A stretch of 64,000 nt of DNA, taken from JAEKNW01 sp963677815 (GTDB lineage: Bacteria > Cloacimonadota > Cloacimonadia > Cloacimonadales > JAFGVF01). Of this stretch, positions 26,361-34,588 are shown in pieces. A program made the position numbers and the translations under genes. The DNA is taken from NCBI GenBank assembly GCA_963677815.1, contig OY782499.1, forward strand, positions 1,116,001 to 1,180,000, given 5' to 3'. The notes beneath the pieces were generated by a model that was not told where the DNA came from, made no database searches, and saw only the letters and a program-made list of their open reading frames with translations. Each line of letters opens with the position of its first letter. Within the stretch, counting starts at the first letter, position 1.

Positions 26361-26879
26361 ATGATTGACAGAGATCTATTAGTTATAGGCAGGTTGGGAA
26401 ACCTCATAAATGATGAGGAAGAGTTCCAATTTATTCCAAATGATAATTTTCAACCTGCTAGTTTTGATAAAGTAAAAAAACTTTATTTGATCTTTACAGA
26501 GCATAGAGTGTTTTTTGTGGAAATTAAAGAACTTTCTCTTAAAAATTCAAAATACTGGATATCATTTTATGATGATGGAGTAAAAGAAGAATTTGATTTA
26601 AGAAAGTCAGCTAAATTAGCTATTCCAAAAGTTGAACATTATTCCTTAAAACAGGGTAAAGATTTTCTTGATATAAGAAATTTTAAGGCGTATGAAGATG
26701 ACCTATTTTTAGGTGATATTATTGATTTTATCCTAAGTCCAGCTCATCGGATTATTGTTATAGATAACACAGATGGTAAGGAACTCTTAGTTCCAGAAGT
26801 CGATTATTATATTAAAGAAGTCAGACAATCAGATAATGTGGTATTATTTCAAAACACCAAGAGTTTGAGAGAAATATGA
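26361..26879 (+). CDS. rimM: Ribosome maturation factor RimM
   Basis: This 172-residue protein begins directly after the khpA stop codon. The opening DLLVIGRLGN and the second-half PRC-barrel-like pattern (GDIIDFILSPAHRIIVI...ELLVPEVDYYIKEV) match RimM, which helps 30S assembly and binds S19. The usual G-x-HG-xxG N-terminal motif is degenerate (GRLGNLINDEEEFQF), so identity rests partly on the invariant place between khpA and trmD. The stop overlaps the trmD start (ATGA). Confidence 0.85.
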   Translation: MIDRDLLVIGRLGNLINDEEEFQFIPNDNFQPASFDKVKKLYLIFTEHRVFFVEIKELSLKNSKYWISFYDDGVKEEFDLRKSAKLAIPKVEHYSLKQGKDFLDIRNFKAYEDDLFLGDIIDFILSPAHRIIVIDNTDGKELLVPEVDYYIKEVRQSDNVVLFQNTKSLREI

Positions 26880-27550
26880 TTATTGATATTTTATCTCTCT
26901 TTCCTAATATGTTTGAAAACGTATTTTCAACTAGTATAATCGCCAAGGCTATTGAAAGCGAGGCTCTTGATATAAATCTAATAAATTTACGGGATTTTGC
27001 TTTTACTAAAAACAGACAAGTTGATGATTATCCTTATGGTGGAGACTCTGGCATGGTAATGAAGGTTGAGCCTGTTTTTGAAGCTTATGATTTTCTAAAA
27101 TGGAAGAATATTCCTGTGATTTATTTTACCCCACAAGGTCGGGTTCTAAATCAGAATATTATAAAAGAGTATTTAGATAAACCAAGAATTGCGATTATTT
27201 GTGGGCATTATAAAGAGTTAGACCAAAGAGTAAGAGACCAACTCGTAACAGATGAAATTTCAATAGGAGACTTCGTTCTCTCAGGTGGTGAATTACCTGC
27301 TATGATTTTTGTTGACGCTTTAGCGAGATTACAAGATGGTGTTATTAATGATATAACTTCAGCTTTGAAAGACTCTTTTGAAGATGGACTTTTAGGAGTC
27401 CCTCAATACACTAGACCTGCTGAATACAGAGGTTTAAAGGTTCCAGACCTTCTCTTACAGGGGAATCACAAAGAAATTCAAAAGTGGCAAGAGCAACAAG
27501 CTTATAAACTTACTAAAGAAAGAAGGCCAGATTTATTAGATGAAAAATAA
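26876..27550 (+). CDS. trmD: tRNA (guanine37-N1)-methyltransferase
   Basis: This 224-residue SPOUT enzyme methylates G37 of tRNAs to prevent frameshifting. Signature segments are MIIDILSLFPNMF, DDYPYGGDSGMVMK, ICGHYKELDQRV and SIGDFVLSGGELPAM, the last forming the trefoil knot that binds SAM. Length is normal. It overlaps rimM by 4 bp and the next gene by 11 bp, so translation is coupled. Confidence 0.97.
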   Translation: MIIDILSLFPNMFENVFSTSIIAKAIESEALDINLINLRDFAFTKNRQVDDYPYGGDSGMVMKVEPVFEAYDFLKWKNIPVIYFTPQGRVLNQNIIKEYLDKPRIAIICGHYKELDQRVRDQLVTDEISIGDFVLSGGELPAMIFVDALARLQDGVINDITSALKDSFEDGLLGVPQYTRPAEYRGLKVPDLLLQGNHKEIQKWQEQQAYKLTKERRPDLLDEK

Positions 27551-28100
27551 AATCTACTTAGGTCTAGTTCACTATCCTGTATATAATAAATTTAATGATA
27601 CAGTTAAAACATCTATAACAAATTTAGATTTACATGATATAGCTAGGTCCTGCTTAACATTTGGAGTAGAAAAATACTATGTCATTCACCCTTTGGAGTC
27701 CATGAAAGATCTTGTTAATAAGATTATGGGCTTTTGGGAATCTGATATAGCTAAAACTTATAATAAAGATAGAGTTGATGCTTTAAGTATCTTAGAGCAT
27801 TCTTACTCAATTGAAGATGCGATAAACGCAATAGTAAACCAGGAACAAGTTGCTCCAATAGTAATAACAACTACTGCTAAGAGATTAGAAGAAAGTATTT
27901 CTTTCAAACAAATTTCTTCAGTTATTCCTGCAGATAGACCAGTTCTTTTACTTTTTGGGACTGGGAATGGCCTGCACGAAGGAGTAATAAAATCTTCTGA
28001 TTATGTACTAGAACCTATTGATGGTCCTAGAGAATACAATCATTTATCGGTCAGAAGTGCAGTAGCAATTATTCTGGATAGACTTACTTCCGAAGAATAA
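27540..28100 (+). CDS. SPOUT-class RNA methyltransferase (TM1570-like)
   Basis: This 186-residue protein has a C-terminal knot signature, LLLFGTGNGLHEG followed by EPIDGPREYNHLSVRSAVAI. That matches the small SAM-dependent RNA methyltransferase family typified by Thermotoga TM1570 (Pfam PF09936 as I recall it). This family is known next to trmD in some bacteria. It overlaps trmD by 11 bp and lies 11 bp before rplS. The RNA target is not established from sequence; a tRNA or rRNA position is inferred from its operon. Confidence 0.85.
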   Translation: MKNKIYLGLVHYPVYNKFNDTVKTSITNLDLHDIARSCLTFGVEKYYVIHPLESMKDLVNKIMGFWESDIAKTYNKDRVDALSILEHSYSIEDAINAIVNQEQVAPIVITTTAKRLEESISFKQISSVIPADRPVLLLFGTGNGLHEGVIKSSDYVLEPIDGPREYNHLSVRSAVAIILDRLTSEE

Positions 28101-28111
28101 AGGGAGGAATA

Positions 28112-28465
28112 ATGGATATTATTCAAGTTATAACCAAAGAACAAATTAGAACAGATTTACCAGAATTTAGAGTAGGTGATACAGTACAAGTTCACTATAA
28201 AATTAAAGAAGGAAACAAAGAAAGAATCCAAGTCTTTCAAGGTATCGTTCTTCAAATTAGAGGTGCAGGAATTTCTAAAACATTTACAGTTAGAAAAGTT
28301 TCTAACGGTGTTGGTGTAGAAAGAATTTTCCCTATGAATACACCTCTAATTGCTAAATTAGAAGTTGTTCGTTACGGACATGTTAGAAGAGCTAAGTTAT
28401 ACTATCTTAGAACTGCTAAAGGTAAATCAGCAAGAATTAAAGAAAAAAGAAGAGTTAGTAAATAA
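28112..28465 (+). CDS. rplS: 50S ribosomal protein L19
   Basis: This 117-residue protein contains FRVGDTVQVHYKIKEGNKER, IQVFQGIVLQIRGAG and a basic C terminus (RRAKLYYLRTAKGKSARIKEKR), all typical of L19 at the 30S-50S interface. AGGGAGGA precedes the ATG at ideal distance. It closes the rpsP operon and is followed by a terminator. Confidence 0.97.
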   Translation: MDIIQVITKEQIRTDLPEFRVGDTVQVHYKIKEGNKERIQVFQGIVLQIRGAGISKTFTVRKVSNGVGVERIFPMNTPLIAKLEVVRYGHVRRAKLYYLRTAKGKSARIKEKRRVSK

Positions 28466-28470
28466 AAAAT

Positions 28471-28494
28471 GGGAGCTTAGCTCCCTTTTTTTTT
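28471..28494 (+). terminator. Rho-independent terminator after rplS
   Basis: GGGAGC-TTA-GCTCCC (28471-28485) is followed by nine T. It lies only 12 bp before the acpS start, so acpS depends on read-through or a promoter within this region. Confidence 0.9.
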
Positions 28495-28505
28495 AGGTGG
28501 AATAA

Positions 28506-28880
28506 ATGATTTATGGTATTGGGAATGATATTATAGAAATTGCTAGAATTAAGAAAGCTATAGAAAAAAATCAAGCTTTTAGAGATAAAGTTTTTTCCCA
28601 AAATGAAATAAACCTTTGTGAAGGAAAAGCTAACAAATATCAATCTTACGCAGCTCGTTTTGCTGCTAAAGAGGCCTTCATGAAAGCTTGGGGAACTGGT
28701 TGGGGAGAGGGTATTTCTTGGAATGAGATTGAAATACTATCTTGCAAAAACGGCAGACCTTACTTAAACTTATTAGCTAAAACCAAAGATGTTATTACTA
28801 AAGAAAACAATTTTATCTTACATGTTTCTTTAAGTCATTTAAAAGATTATGCAATTGCTCAAGTAGTTATAGAAAAATAA
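28506..28880 (+). CDS. acpS: Holo-[acyl-carrier-protein] synthase
   Basis: This 124-residue enzyme transfers phosphopantetheine from CoA to apo-ACP for fatty acid synthesis. The motifs GIGNDIIEIARIKKAI (Mg2+-binding Asp) and ARFAAKEAFMKAWGTG are diagnostic, with HVSLSHLKDYAIAQV at the end. AGGTGG is the ribosome site, only a few bases past the T tract of the rplS terminator. Start and length fit AcpS. Confidence 0.95.
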   Translation: MIYGIGNDIIEIARIKKAIEKNQAFRDKVFSQNEINLCEGKANKYQSYAARFAAKEAFMKAWGTGWGEGISWNEIEILSCKNGRPYLNLLAKTKDVITKENNFILHVSLSHLKDYAIAQVVIEK

Positions 28881-28950
28881 GGCTCTCTCTCAAGTAGAAT
28901 GGTGCAATTTACTAGTCCTGTAAATGTTGTGAACCTGGTAGATTATTATT

Positions 28951-29131
28951 CCCCTTTCAGCTCGTAAGAGCGTCTGAGAGGGGTGGTCGATTAGATCGGG
29001 GAGAGTAAACAATCCCCTTTCAGCTCGTAAGAGCGTTTGAGAGGGGTGGTCGATTAGACCGGGGAGAGTAAACAATCCCCTTTCAGCTCGTAAGAGCGTC
29101 TGAGAGGGGTGGTCGAGTAGATCGGGGAGAG
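28951..29131 (+). repeat. Tandem 63-bp hairpin repeat, three units
   Basis: The units start at 28951, 29014 and 29077; each is 55 bp plus an 8-bp spacer TAAACAAT. The hairpin is CCCCTTTCAG/CTGAGAGGGG around GCTC-GTAA-GAGC. They differ from the 5.75-kb units in the loop (CTCGTAAGAG versus CTCCTTGGAG), a compensated change that keeps the inner stem. A minus-strand open frame across them is only the repeat read as codons. Confidence 0.85.
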
Positions 29132-29175
29132 TTTTCCCCCTCCAAAGTAATCATCCCTTTAAAGACAATAGCTTT

Positions 29176-29225
29176 ATTGTTACTCTCTCAATAGAACATT
29201 GGAAACTAATAGAGATAGTAACAAT
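29176..29225. repeat. Inverted repeat of the TTGTTACT family
   Basis: ATTGTTACT (29176-29184) is the reverse complement of AGTAACAAT (29217-29225), followed by CAAGG. It is related to the elements at 7975-8032 and 53265-53320. Confidence 0.6.
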
Positions 29226-29301
29226 CAAGGAAACATGGTTCTCTCCAAAGTGGAGTGGTTGCTGAAAGGAGCTGTTAACATTATCAAGAAAATATCCAAC
29301 G

Positions 29302-29557
29302 TATCCCTGAAAGGGATTAATAATTTAGCCTGGGGTAAGATCCTATAAGGATCGTCACCCCAGGAACAATATCCAAAATTACGACCTAACCCTGTAAGGG
29401 TTTAATATAATGGTAACTAATTATAATATTAAATCATTGGTATATATGTTTTTATTAAACCCTTACAGGGTTAGGCTTTTTATATACATCATTACCCAGG
29501 GTTGCAATCCCTTCAGGATTTTACCCTGGGCTAAACTATTAATCCCCTTTAGGGATA
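29302..29557. repeat. 256-bp nested palindrome
   Basis: The arms contain TATCCCTGAAAGGGATTAAT and its near reverse complement near 29540-29557, then GCCTGGGGTAA/TTACCCTGGGC. Innermost is a perfect 21-bp pair at 29385-29405 and 29455-29475 (CCTAACCCTGTAAGGG...). Smaller hairpins lie within each arm. It could extrude as a cruciform or fold as RNA. There is no coding signal. Confidence 0.75.
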
Positions 29558-29647
29558 TAAGACCTATCCTTTCAGGATTATGTCTTATTCTGCTAAAATA
29601 ATACTATCAATAGTAACTTATAATCCGTAAACTACTGTAATACAATA

Positions 29648-29697
29648 TCTAGTGCAAAATAATGCAACATAATTTCCACCAGACTTGAACTTGAGCC
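29648..29697. repeat. Partial copy of the 52.8-kb hairpin element
   Basis: The loop and right arm (from TCTAGTGC to GACTTGAACTTGAGCC) match the hairpin at 52822-52884, but the left arm is missing. A CTACAAAGATGTCGCTCC repeat follows at 29705. Confidence 0.6.
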
Positions 29698-29747
29698 TTA
29701 TATTCTACAAAGATGTCGCTCCTAACGGAGCTGGTTTAATGGTGTAT

Positions 29748-29978
29748 TTTAACCCAAATAAGGCAATAGATCTTTGACAATAGCACTTTATATGAGAAAT
29801 TTAAGGAATCACCCCCTGTATCCCCCTCAAAGAAGGGGATTTTAAGAAAAGTTTAAGGAATCACCCCCTGTATCCCCCTCAAAGAAGGGGATTTTGCTAA
29901 AAGAATCTGCACTCTTCTCTTGTGAAACGTAGCTTTAGCGAAGTATTACTAAAGTTCTACTGCACCATTCGAGTTAAA
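29748..29978. repeat. MITE-like element carrying two 43-bp inserts
   Basis: The ends are TTTAACCCAAATAAGGCAAT and ACCATTCGAGTTAAA, matching the family at 13836. The middle of the palindrome is replaced by two copies (29801-29843, 29853-29895) of a 43-bp repeat with CACCCCCTGTATCCCCCTC. The right end overlaps the last codons of fhs, whose TAA stop (29974-29976, minus strand) lies in the terminal repeat. Confidence 0.75.
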
Positions 29979-31644
29979 ATAGTCCAGTAATATTGCCATT
30001 TTCATCAATATCCATAGTCTCAGCTGAAGGAGCTTTAGGTAGTCCAGGCATTCTCATAATATCGCCTGTAATTGGCACTAAGAAACCTGCTCCAGATGAA
30101 ATGATTATATCTCTAACAGTAACTAGAAAATCTTTAGGTCTTCCTAAAAGAGCTGGGTTGTCTGACAGTGATTTTTGAGTTTTAGCAATACAGATTGGAA
30201 GTTTATCATAGCCATGTTTCTCAATCTGTTTCAAAGTCTTTTTAGCTTCAGCAGAATAATCAACAGCTTCAGCTCCGTAAATCTCATGAGCTATCTTAAA
30301 AATCTTATCTTTAACAGGAGCTTTCCAGTCATATAGATTATTCAACTTACATACATCTGATTCAATCATATTAACAACTTTCTCAGCTAGTTCAAGTCCA
30401 CCGTTTCCACCTTTGGTAAAGAACTCAACAACTGAAACTTCAAAACCTAACTTTTTAACAAAGTCTTTAACAATATTTATTTCTTCTTCTGTATCTGTAA
30501 CAAACTTATTTATAGCCACAATTGATTTCATTCCAAATTTCTTAGTGTTTTCCAGATGTTTCTCTAGGTTAACGATACCCTTTTTTACTGCTTCAGCATT
30601 TGGCTCAGATAAGTTTTTACGTTTAACACCTCCATGGAATTTAATAGCTCGGATTGTTGCCACTACAACAGCTGCATTTGTACAGAAACCACCATAAGGA
30701 CATACTATATCAAAGAATTTCTCTGCACCTAAATCAAAGCCAAAACCTGCTTCGGTTACAACATAATCACTAAGGCCCAAAGCTGTCTTAGTTGCAATAA
30801 TTGAATTAGCACCTTGAGCGATATTAGCGAAAGGACCACCATGAATAAAAGCAGGGGTATGTTCAATTGTTTGCACTAAATTAGGTTTTATAGCATCTTT
30901 TAAAAGGGTAGTAATTGCCCCTTCATAACCTAAATCTTTAACTAGAACTGGTTCTCCATCATAATTATAACCTATGGTGATTTGACCAATTTTTCTTTTG
31001 AGTTCCATTAAGTCATTTGAAAGACAGAGAATTGCCATAATTTCAGAAGCAGGTGTTATATCAAATCCTTCTTCCATTGGAATACCTTGAGCTTTACCAC
31101 CTAAGCCAATAACTACATCTCTAAGCATTCTATCGTTAACATCTAAAACTCTTTTCCAGATGACTCTTCTAGGGTCGATATTTAACTCATTACCATGATA
31201 TATATGATTATCTATGAGGGCAGAAAGAGTGTTATTAGCTGTAGTAATTGCATGGAAGTCTCCTGTAAAATGGAGGTTAATATCTTCCATTGGTAATACT
31301 TGTGAATAACCACCTCCTGCAGCACCACCTTTAATTCCAAAGACAGGTCCTAAAGAAGGTTCTCTGATAGCAACAGAAGCTTTTTTGCCAATCTTATTAA
31401 GGGCCATAGAAAGTCCGATTGAAACTGTTGTTTTACCTTCACCAGCCGGAGTTGGAGTGATAGCTGAAACAAGAATTAACTTCCCTCTTTCTCTTTTTCT
31501 AATATCTGCCACAACAGGTAACTTGATTTTAGCCTTGTAGTCACCATAATGTTCTAAATCTTGAGAATTCAAACCTAGTTTTTCTGCAATTTTATCTATA
31601 TGTTCTAACTTAACTTCACTAGCGATGTCTAAATCTGTTTTCAT
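29974..31644 (-). CDS. fhs: Formate--tetrahydrofolate ligase
   Basis: This 556-residue enzyme makes 10-formyl-THF from formate, THF and ATP, feeding purines or the Wood-Ljungdahl methyl branch. The P-loop TPAGEGKT is at residues 65-72, with REPSLGPVFGIKGGAAGGG and the C-terminal GDIMRMPGLPKAP also diagnostic. AAGGAG precedes the start at 31644. The stop codon sits in the terminal repeat of a MITE-like element. With glyA in the same window it belongs to one-carbon metabolism, though the two are 30 kb apart. Confidence 0.97.
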   Translation of the reverse strand: MKTDLDIASEVKLEHIDKIAEKLGLNSQDLEHYGDYKAKIKLPVVADIRKRERGKLILVSAITPTPAGEGKTTVSIGLSMALNKIGKKASVAIREPSLGPVFGIKGGAAGGGYSQVLPMEDINLHFTGDFHAITTANNTLSALIDNHIYHGNELNIDPRRVIWKRVLDVNDRMLRDVVIGLGGKAQGIPMEEGFDITPASEIMAILCLSNDLMELKRKIGQITIGYNYDGEPVLVKDLGYEGAITTLLKDAIKPNLVQTIEHTPAFIHGGPFANIAQGANSIIATKTALGLSDYVVTEAGFGFDLGAEKFFDIVCPYGGFCTNAAVVVATIRAIKFHGGVKRKNLSEPNAEAVKKGIVNLEKHLENTKKFGMKSIVAINKFVTDTEEEINIVKDFVKKLGFEVSVVEFFTKGGNGGLELAEKVVNMIESDVCKLNNLYDWKAPVKDKIFKIAHEIYGAEAVDYSAEAKKTLKQIEKHGYDKLPICIAKTQKSLSDNPALLGRPKDFLVTVRDIIISSGAGFLVPITGDIMRMPGLPKAPSAETMDIDENGNITGLF

Positions 31645-31671
31645 TTTGACTCCTTAATGTATTTATTTTAA

Positions 31672-31701
31672 ATAATATAAGGGGTTTTTAATTTTTGACA
31701 A
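31672..31701 (-). promoter_or_regulatory. Sigma-70-type promoter of fhs
   Basis: On the minus strand TTGTCA (31696-31701) and TATTAT (31672-31677) are separated by 18 bp. They lie about 30 bp upstream of the fhs start, so the leader is short. Confidence 0.5.
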
Positions 31702-31740
31702 ATAGCTAATTAATGACTCATGTTAAAAAAAGTAGATACC

Positions 31741-31925
31741 TTTAACCCAAATAATGCAGTAGACCTTTGTGAATAGCACTATATTCTTCTGCAAAAGTAA
31801 CTTACATAATTCTTCCGAATATATATATATTATATGCGTCGTTAAGGAATCACCCCCTGTATCCCCCTCAAAGAAGGGGATTTTCTAGAATAATCTGCAC
31901 TCTCAATTAAGTTCTATTATACTCT
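31741..31925. repeat. MITE-like element with one 43-bp insert
   Basis: It starts TTTAACCCAAATAATGC and runs through one full arm to the ATATAT centre. The 43-bp repeat (31842-31884) sits at the centre, and a degenerate second arm ends near 31925 without a clean terminal repeat. It fills most of the gap between fhs and the response regulator gene. Confidence 0.7.
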
Positions 31926-31947
31926 CTAGGTTTGATAGAAAGCAAGA

Positions 31948-32706
31948 TTAAGAATTATTAATCCATTCTTTAAAGTTACTTACTTTTCTTCTGCTAACTA
32001 TGACATCTTGTTCAAGGGGAAGCGATAATTCTAAAATTAAGCGATTAGACTTGTATTTTTTGATATTTTTTATTGCATAATCAGCAACTATAAAGGAACG
32101 TGATATCCTGTAATAGTGATTTGGCTCTAGGATTGATTCTAAATACTCTAAAGAGTGTTCAATAATAAACTTGTTATTTTGTTTGGTAATAATGTATGTC
32201 AAGTTGGATTCAGCGTAGAACAAAATAATCTCACTAGCTGGGATAGGTATAAGATTTAAGCCTTGTTTAATTAGAAAACGGTTAGGAGTTTCAATAGCAG
32301 CAACTTTTTTATCTGTTGAATTTTGAAGCAAGGGACTATTAATATTATTTTTAATTAGTGCTTTGAATTTTTCTAAGTTTTCAACAATATCTTTCTTTCT
32401 GATAGGTTTAAGCAGATAACCAATGCTATTCAGCTTAAAAGCATGAATTGCATACTGATTGTAAGCAGTTAGGAAGATTATCGGGGCTTGGGGTGTGTAC
32501 TGAGAATATATTTGAAAACAGTTACCATCCCCAAGTTCAATATCGCTTAGAATAAGGTCAGGTTCTGGGTTAGCAGAGAACCAATCAAGGCCTTGCTTAA
32601 CACTTCTGATAATAGCAAGAATTTTATAATCAGGATTTATGTCTTCAATAATCTTTTTTATTCTATTCGCTGTTAAGTATTCATCTTCCACAATGATAAT
32701 ATTCAT
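31948..32706 (-). CDS. LytTR-family response regulator
   Basis: This 252-residue protein has an N-terminal receiver (about 1-118) with acidic residues at 7-9, phospho-acceptor Asp55 in LILSDIEL, the FLTAY threonine and LLKPI lysine. A C-terminal LytTR DNA-binding domain (about 140-250) contains NLIPIPASEIILFYAESN and the NHYYRISRSFIV motif. It lies 3 bp downstream of its likely partner kinase. LytTR regulators bind short direct repeats; no target site was found in this window. Confidence 0.92.
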   Translation of the reverse strand: MNIIIVEDEYLTANRIKKIIEDINPDYKILAIIRSVKQGLDWFSANPEPDLILSDIELGDGNCFQIYSQYTPQAPIIFLTAYNQYAIHAFKLNSIGYLLKPIRKKDIVENLEKFKALIKNNINSPLLQNSTDKKVAAIETPNRFLIKQGLNLIPIPASEIILFYAESNLTYIITKQNNKFIIEHSLEYLESILEPNHYYRISRSFIVADYAIKNIKKYKSNRLILELSLPLEQDVIVSRRKVSNFKEWINNS

Positions 32707-32709
32707 ACT

Positions 32710-34497
32710 TTAAGCCTCATCAATCATAGGTATTTTTGCAATGAATTTTGTTTGAGTTTCTACAATAACAATATTCTTCTTCTTGAGAAGGAAAAGTCTT
32801 TGGTTCAGGTTCTTTAAACCTAATTTAGAAGTTGTTTTATCGTGTTTCTTAAGTTGTAAGTCATTCTCAACAACGACATATCCATCATGAGTATAAACTT
32901 TTATATTCAAGGGGGAATCAACGGTAGCAATATTATGTTTTATAGCGTTTTCAATCAGCATTTGAATGCTTAAAGGTGGAACGAATTTATTTGTATTTTC
33001 AGATGCAATTTCGATAGTTGGAATCATACTATCATTAAATCTCTTCTTTAGAAGGAAAATAAAGGCCTTACAAAAATCAATTTCTTCTGAAATTGTGACA
33101 AAATTACAGTCCTGAGTTTCTAAGATATAACGATATACTTTTGAAAATTCATCAATATAATCAATAGCACTTTCCTTATCAACATCTATTAAAGCAACAA
33201 GAGTTCCGAGACTGTTAAAGAGAAAGTGAGGGTCTAATTGCTTTTTTAGGCTAGATAGTTGAGATTGTAAATTAGATTCAGTAAGTTCTAGGTTTTTAAT
33301 TTTTTCCATTTGCAATTCATTAATTGTCATTACATAATGTTTATATGTGTAAACAGCGAAGGAGATAATCCAGGCAAATAATCCCAAACCTATAGGTCCA
33401 AACATACTTATTGTATTTGTTCTGGGTAGGAATAGAGGTGTAAGAAGGAAAAGGGTATTAAGAACAGCTGAAATAGAAAATAGTATCTTAGTGTTCAATA
33501 AATCAAGCTTAGATTTATTAAGTTGGAATATAATGACAAGATGATAGATTAATAAGAAAGCCAGAGTTGTTATTCTGCTAGCAGAAATAGTTTTTGGGAA
33601 AATTAAAATAGTAAGTAGGTTAGCTAGAATTAGCAAGGAAATTGAAGCCATGAATTTCTTTTTAAGGAAAGATGCAATAAGAAAACCAAAGAATATCCAA
33701 ATCAAATGATAGAAAGAGAGAATATAGAGCATTCTAGAAAAAGTAAAGTCAGAAAAGAAGAGAGATAAAGGAGAGAGCATCCAATAGAAGATGCCTGCAG
33801 TACCCATTAGCAGAGAAAAGAAGAGGATAGTCGAGTTGAGGCTTTTAATCTTGATTAAGAAAAAGATAAGAGTGATAAAGCTAACAAATAGAAGAAAGTT
33901 ACCAATAAAGAAGGTAAAATAATCTGTGTTTCTTTTAATAACTTCTTCATTTATGATATATTCTTTGAGACTTGCTTCATCTCCTACTACAACAGGAAAA
34001 AATTTAAAGAGGGGAGTTTGCTGGTCAATATCAATAGAAAAGTAAATTATATGGGATGAAAACTCATTAAAAATGCTATTGTTTTCTAGAATAATAATTT
34101 GTTTATTCACGTGAGAGTTTAAATCATAATTGTTAAAAGAAGATTGGGTCTCTTTAACTGGGAAAATTTGTTCTGGGTAGTAAACTGTTAAGTTATTTTT
34201 AAGAGAATGAAAATAAACAGAGTTATAGGGGATTATCATGTTAGACAAGTCAATTTTAAACCATACTTTAGTATTATTACTAATATTTGTATGACGATAA
34301 TCTTCTAATTTCTTCCAATCACTACTTGGTATATCTCCTAATTCTGGATGAGATTCATTAGCCCAATGGACTTCACCAATATAGTATCTTATTTCTTCAT
34401 GACCAAAGACCTTGAGTTTGTTTTCGAAGAAGTTTGTTATAGCAAGTAGGTTTGTTAATGATATTAGGAAGATTAATGCTAGTTTAATATTCTTCAT
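32710..34497 (-). CDS. Sensor histidine kinase, 7TM plus His_kinase/HATPase type
   Basis: This protein has 595 residues. A signal or first helix (1-20) is followed by a periplasmic beta-rich region (about 25-185) resembling the 7TMR-DISM extracellular domain. Seven or so helices (about 190-390), a short coiled coil (INELQMEKIKNLELTESNLQSQL) and a LytS/YehU-type kinase core follow. The core has QLDPHFLFNSLG, whose His near residue 425 is the phosphorylation site, and LIENAIKHNI. It is paired with the LytTR regulator immediately downstream. The extracellular ligand is unknown; carbohydrate sensing is common for DISM domains. Confidence 0.88.
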   Translation of the reverse strand: MKNIKLALIFLISLTNLLAITNFFENKLKVFGHEEIRYYIGEVHWANESHPELGDIPSSDWKKLEDYRHTNISNNTKVWFKIDLSNMIIPYNSVYFHSLKNNLTVYYPEQIFPVKETQSSFNNYDLNSHVNKQIIILENNSIFNEFSSHIIYFSIDIDQQTPLFKFFPVVVGDEASLKEYIINEEVIKRNTDYFTFFIGNFLLFVSFITLIFFLIKIKSLNSTILFFSLLMGTAGIFYWMLSPLSLFFSDFTFSRMLYILSFYHLIWIFFGFLIASFLKKKFMASISLLILANLLTILIFPKTISASRITTLAFLLIYHLVIIFQLNKSKLDLLNTKILFSISAVLNTLFLLTPLFLPRTNTISMFGPIGLGLFAWIISFAVYTYKHYVMTINELQMEKIKNLELTESNLQSQLSSLKKQLDPHFLFNSLGTLVALIDVDKESAIDYIDEFSKVYRYILETQDCNFVTISEEIDFCKAFIFLLKKRFNDSMIPTIEIASENTNKFVPPLSIQMLIENAIKHNIATVDSPLNIKVYTHDGYVVVENDLQLKKHDKTTSKLGLKNLNQRLFLLKKKNIVIVETQTKFIAKIPMIDEA

Positions 34498-34588
34498 ATT
34501 CCCTCAGATGTATTTATTTTTACCCAAAATGGATTATTTGAGTATAACATAAATAGATTATGAGATAATTGATGTCAAGTAGTTTTTA

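Noticed and set aside
28890..29075. Minus-strand open frame with repeated FTLPGLIDHPSQTLLRAERG
   Set aside because: It is the 63-bp tandem repeat read as codons (63 = 21 codons), with no ribosome site.
28951..29131. Possible CRISPR array
   Set aside because: The units are 55 bp with constant 8-bp spacers; no unique spacers and no cas genes.
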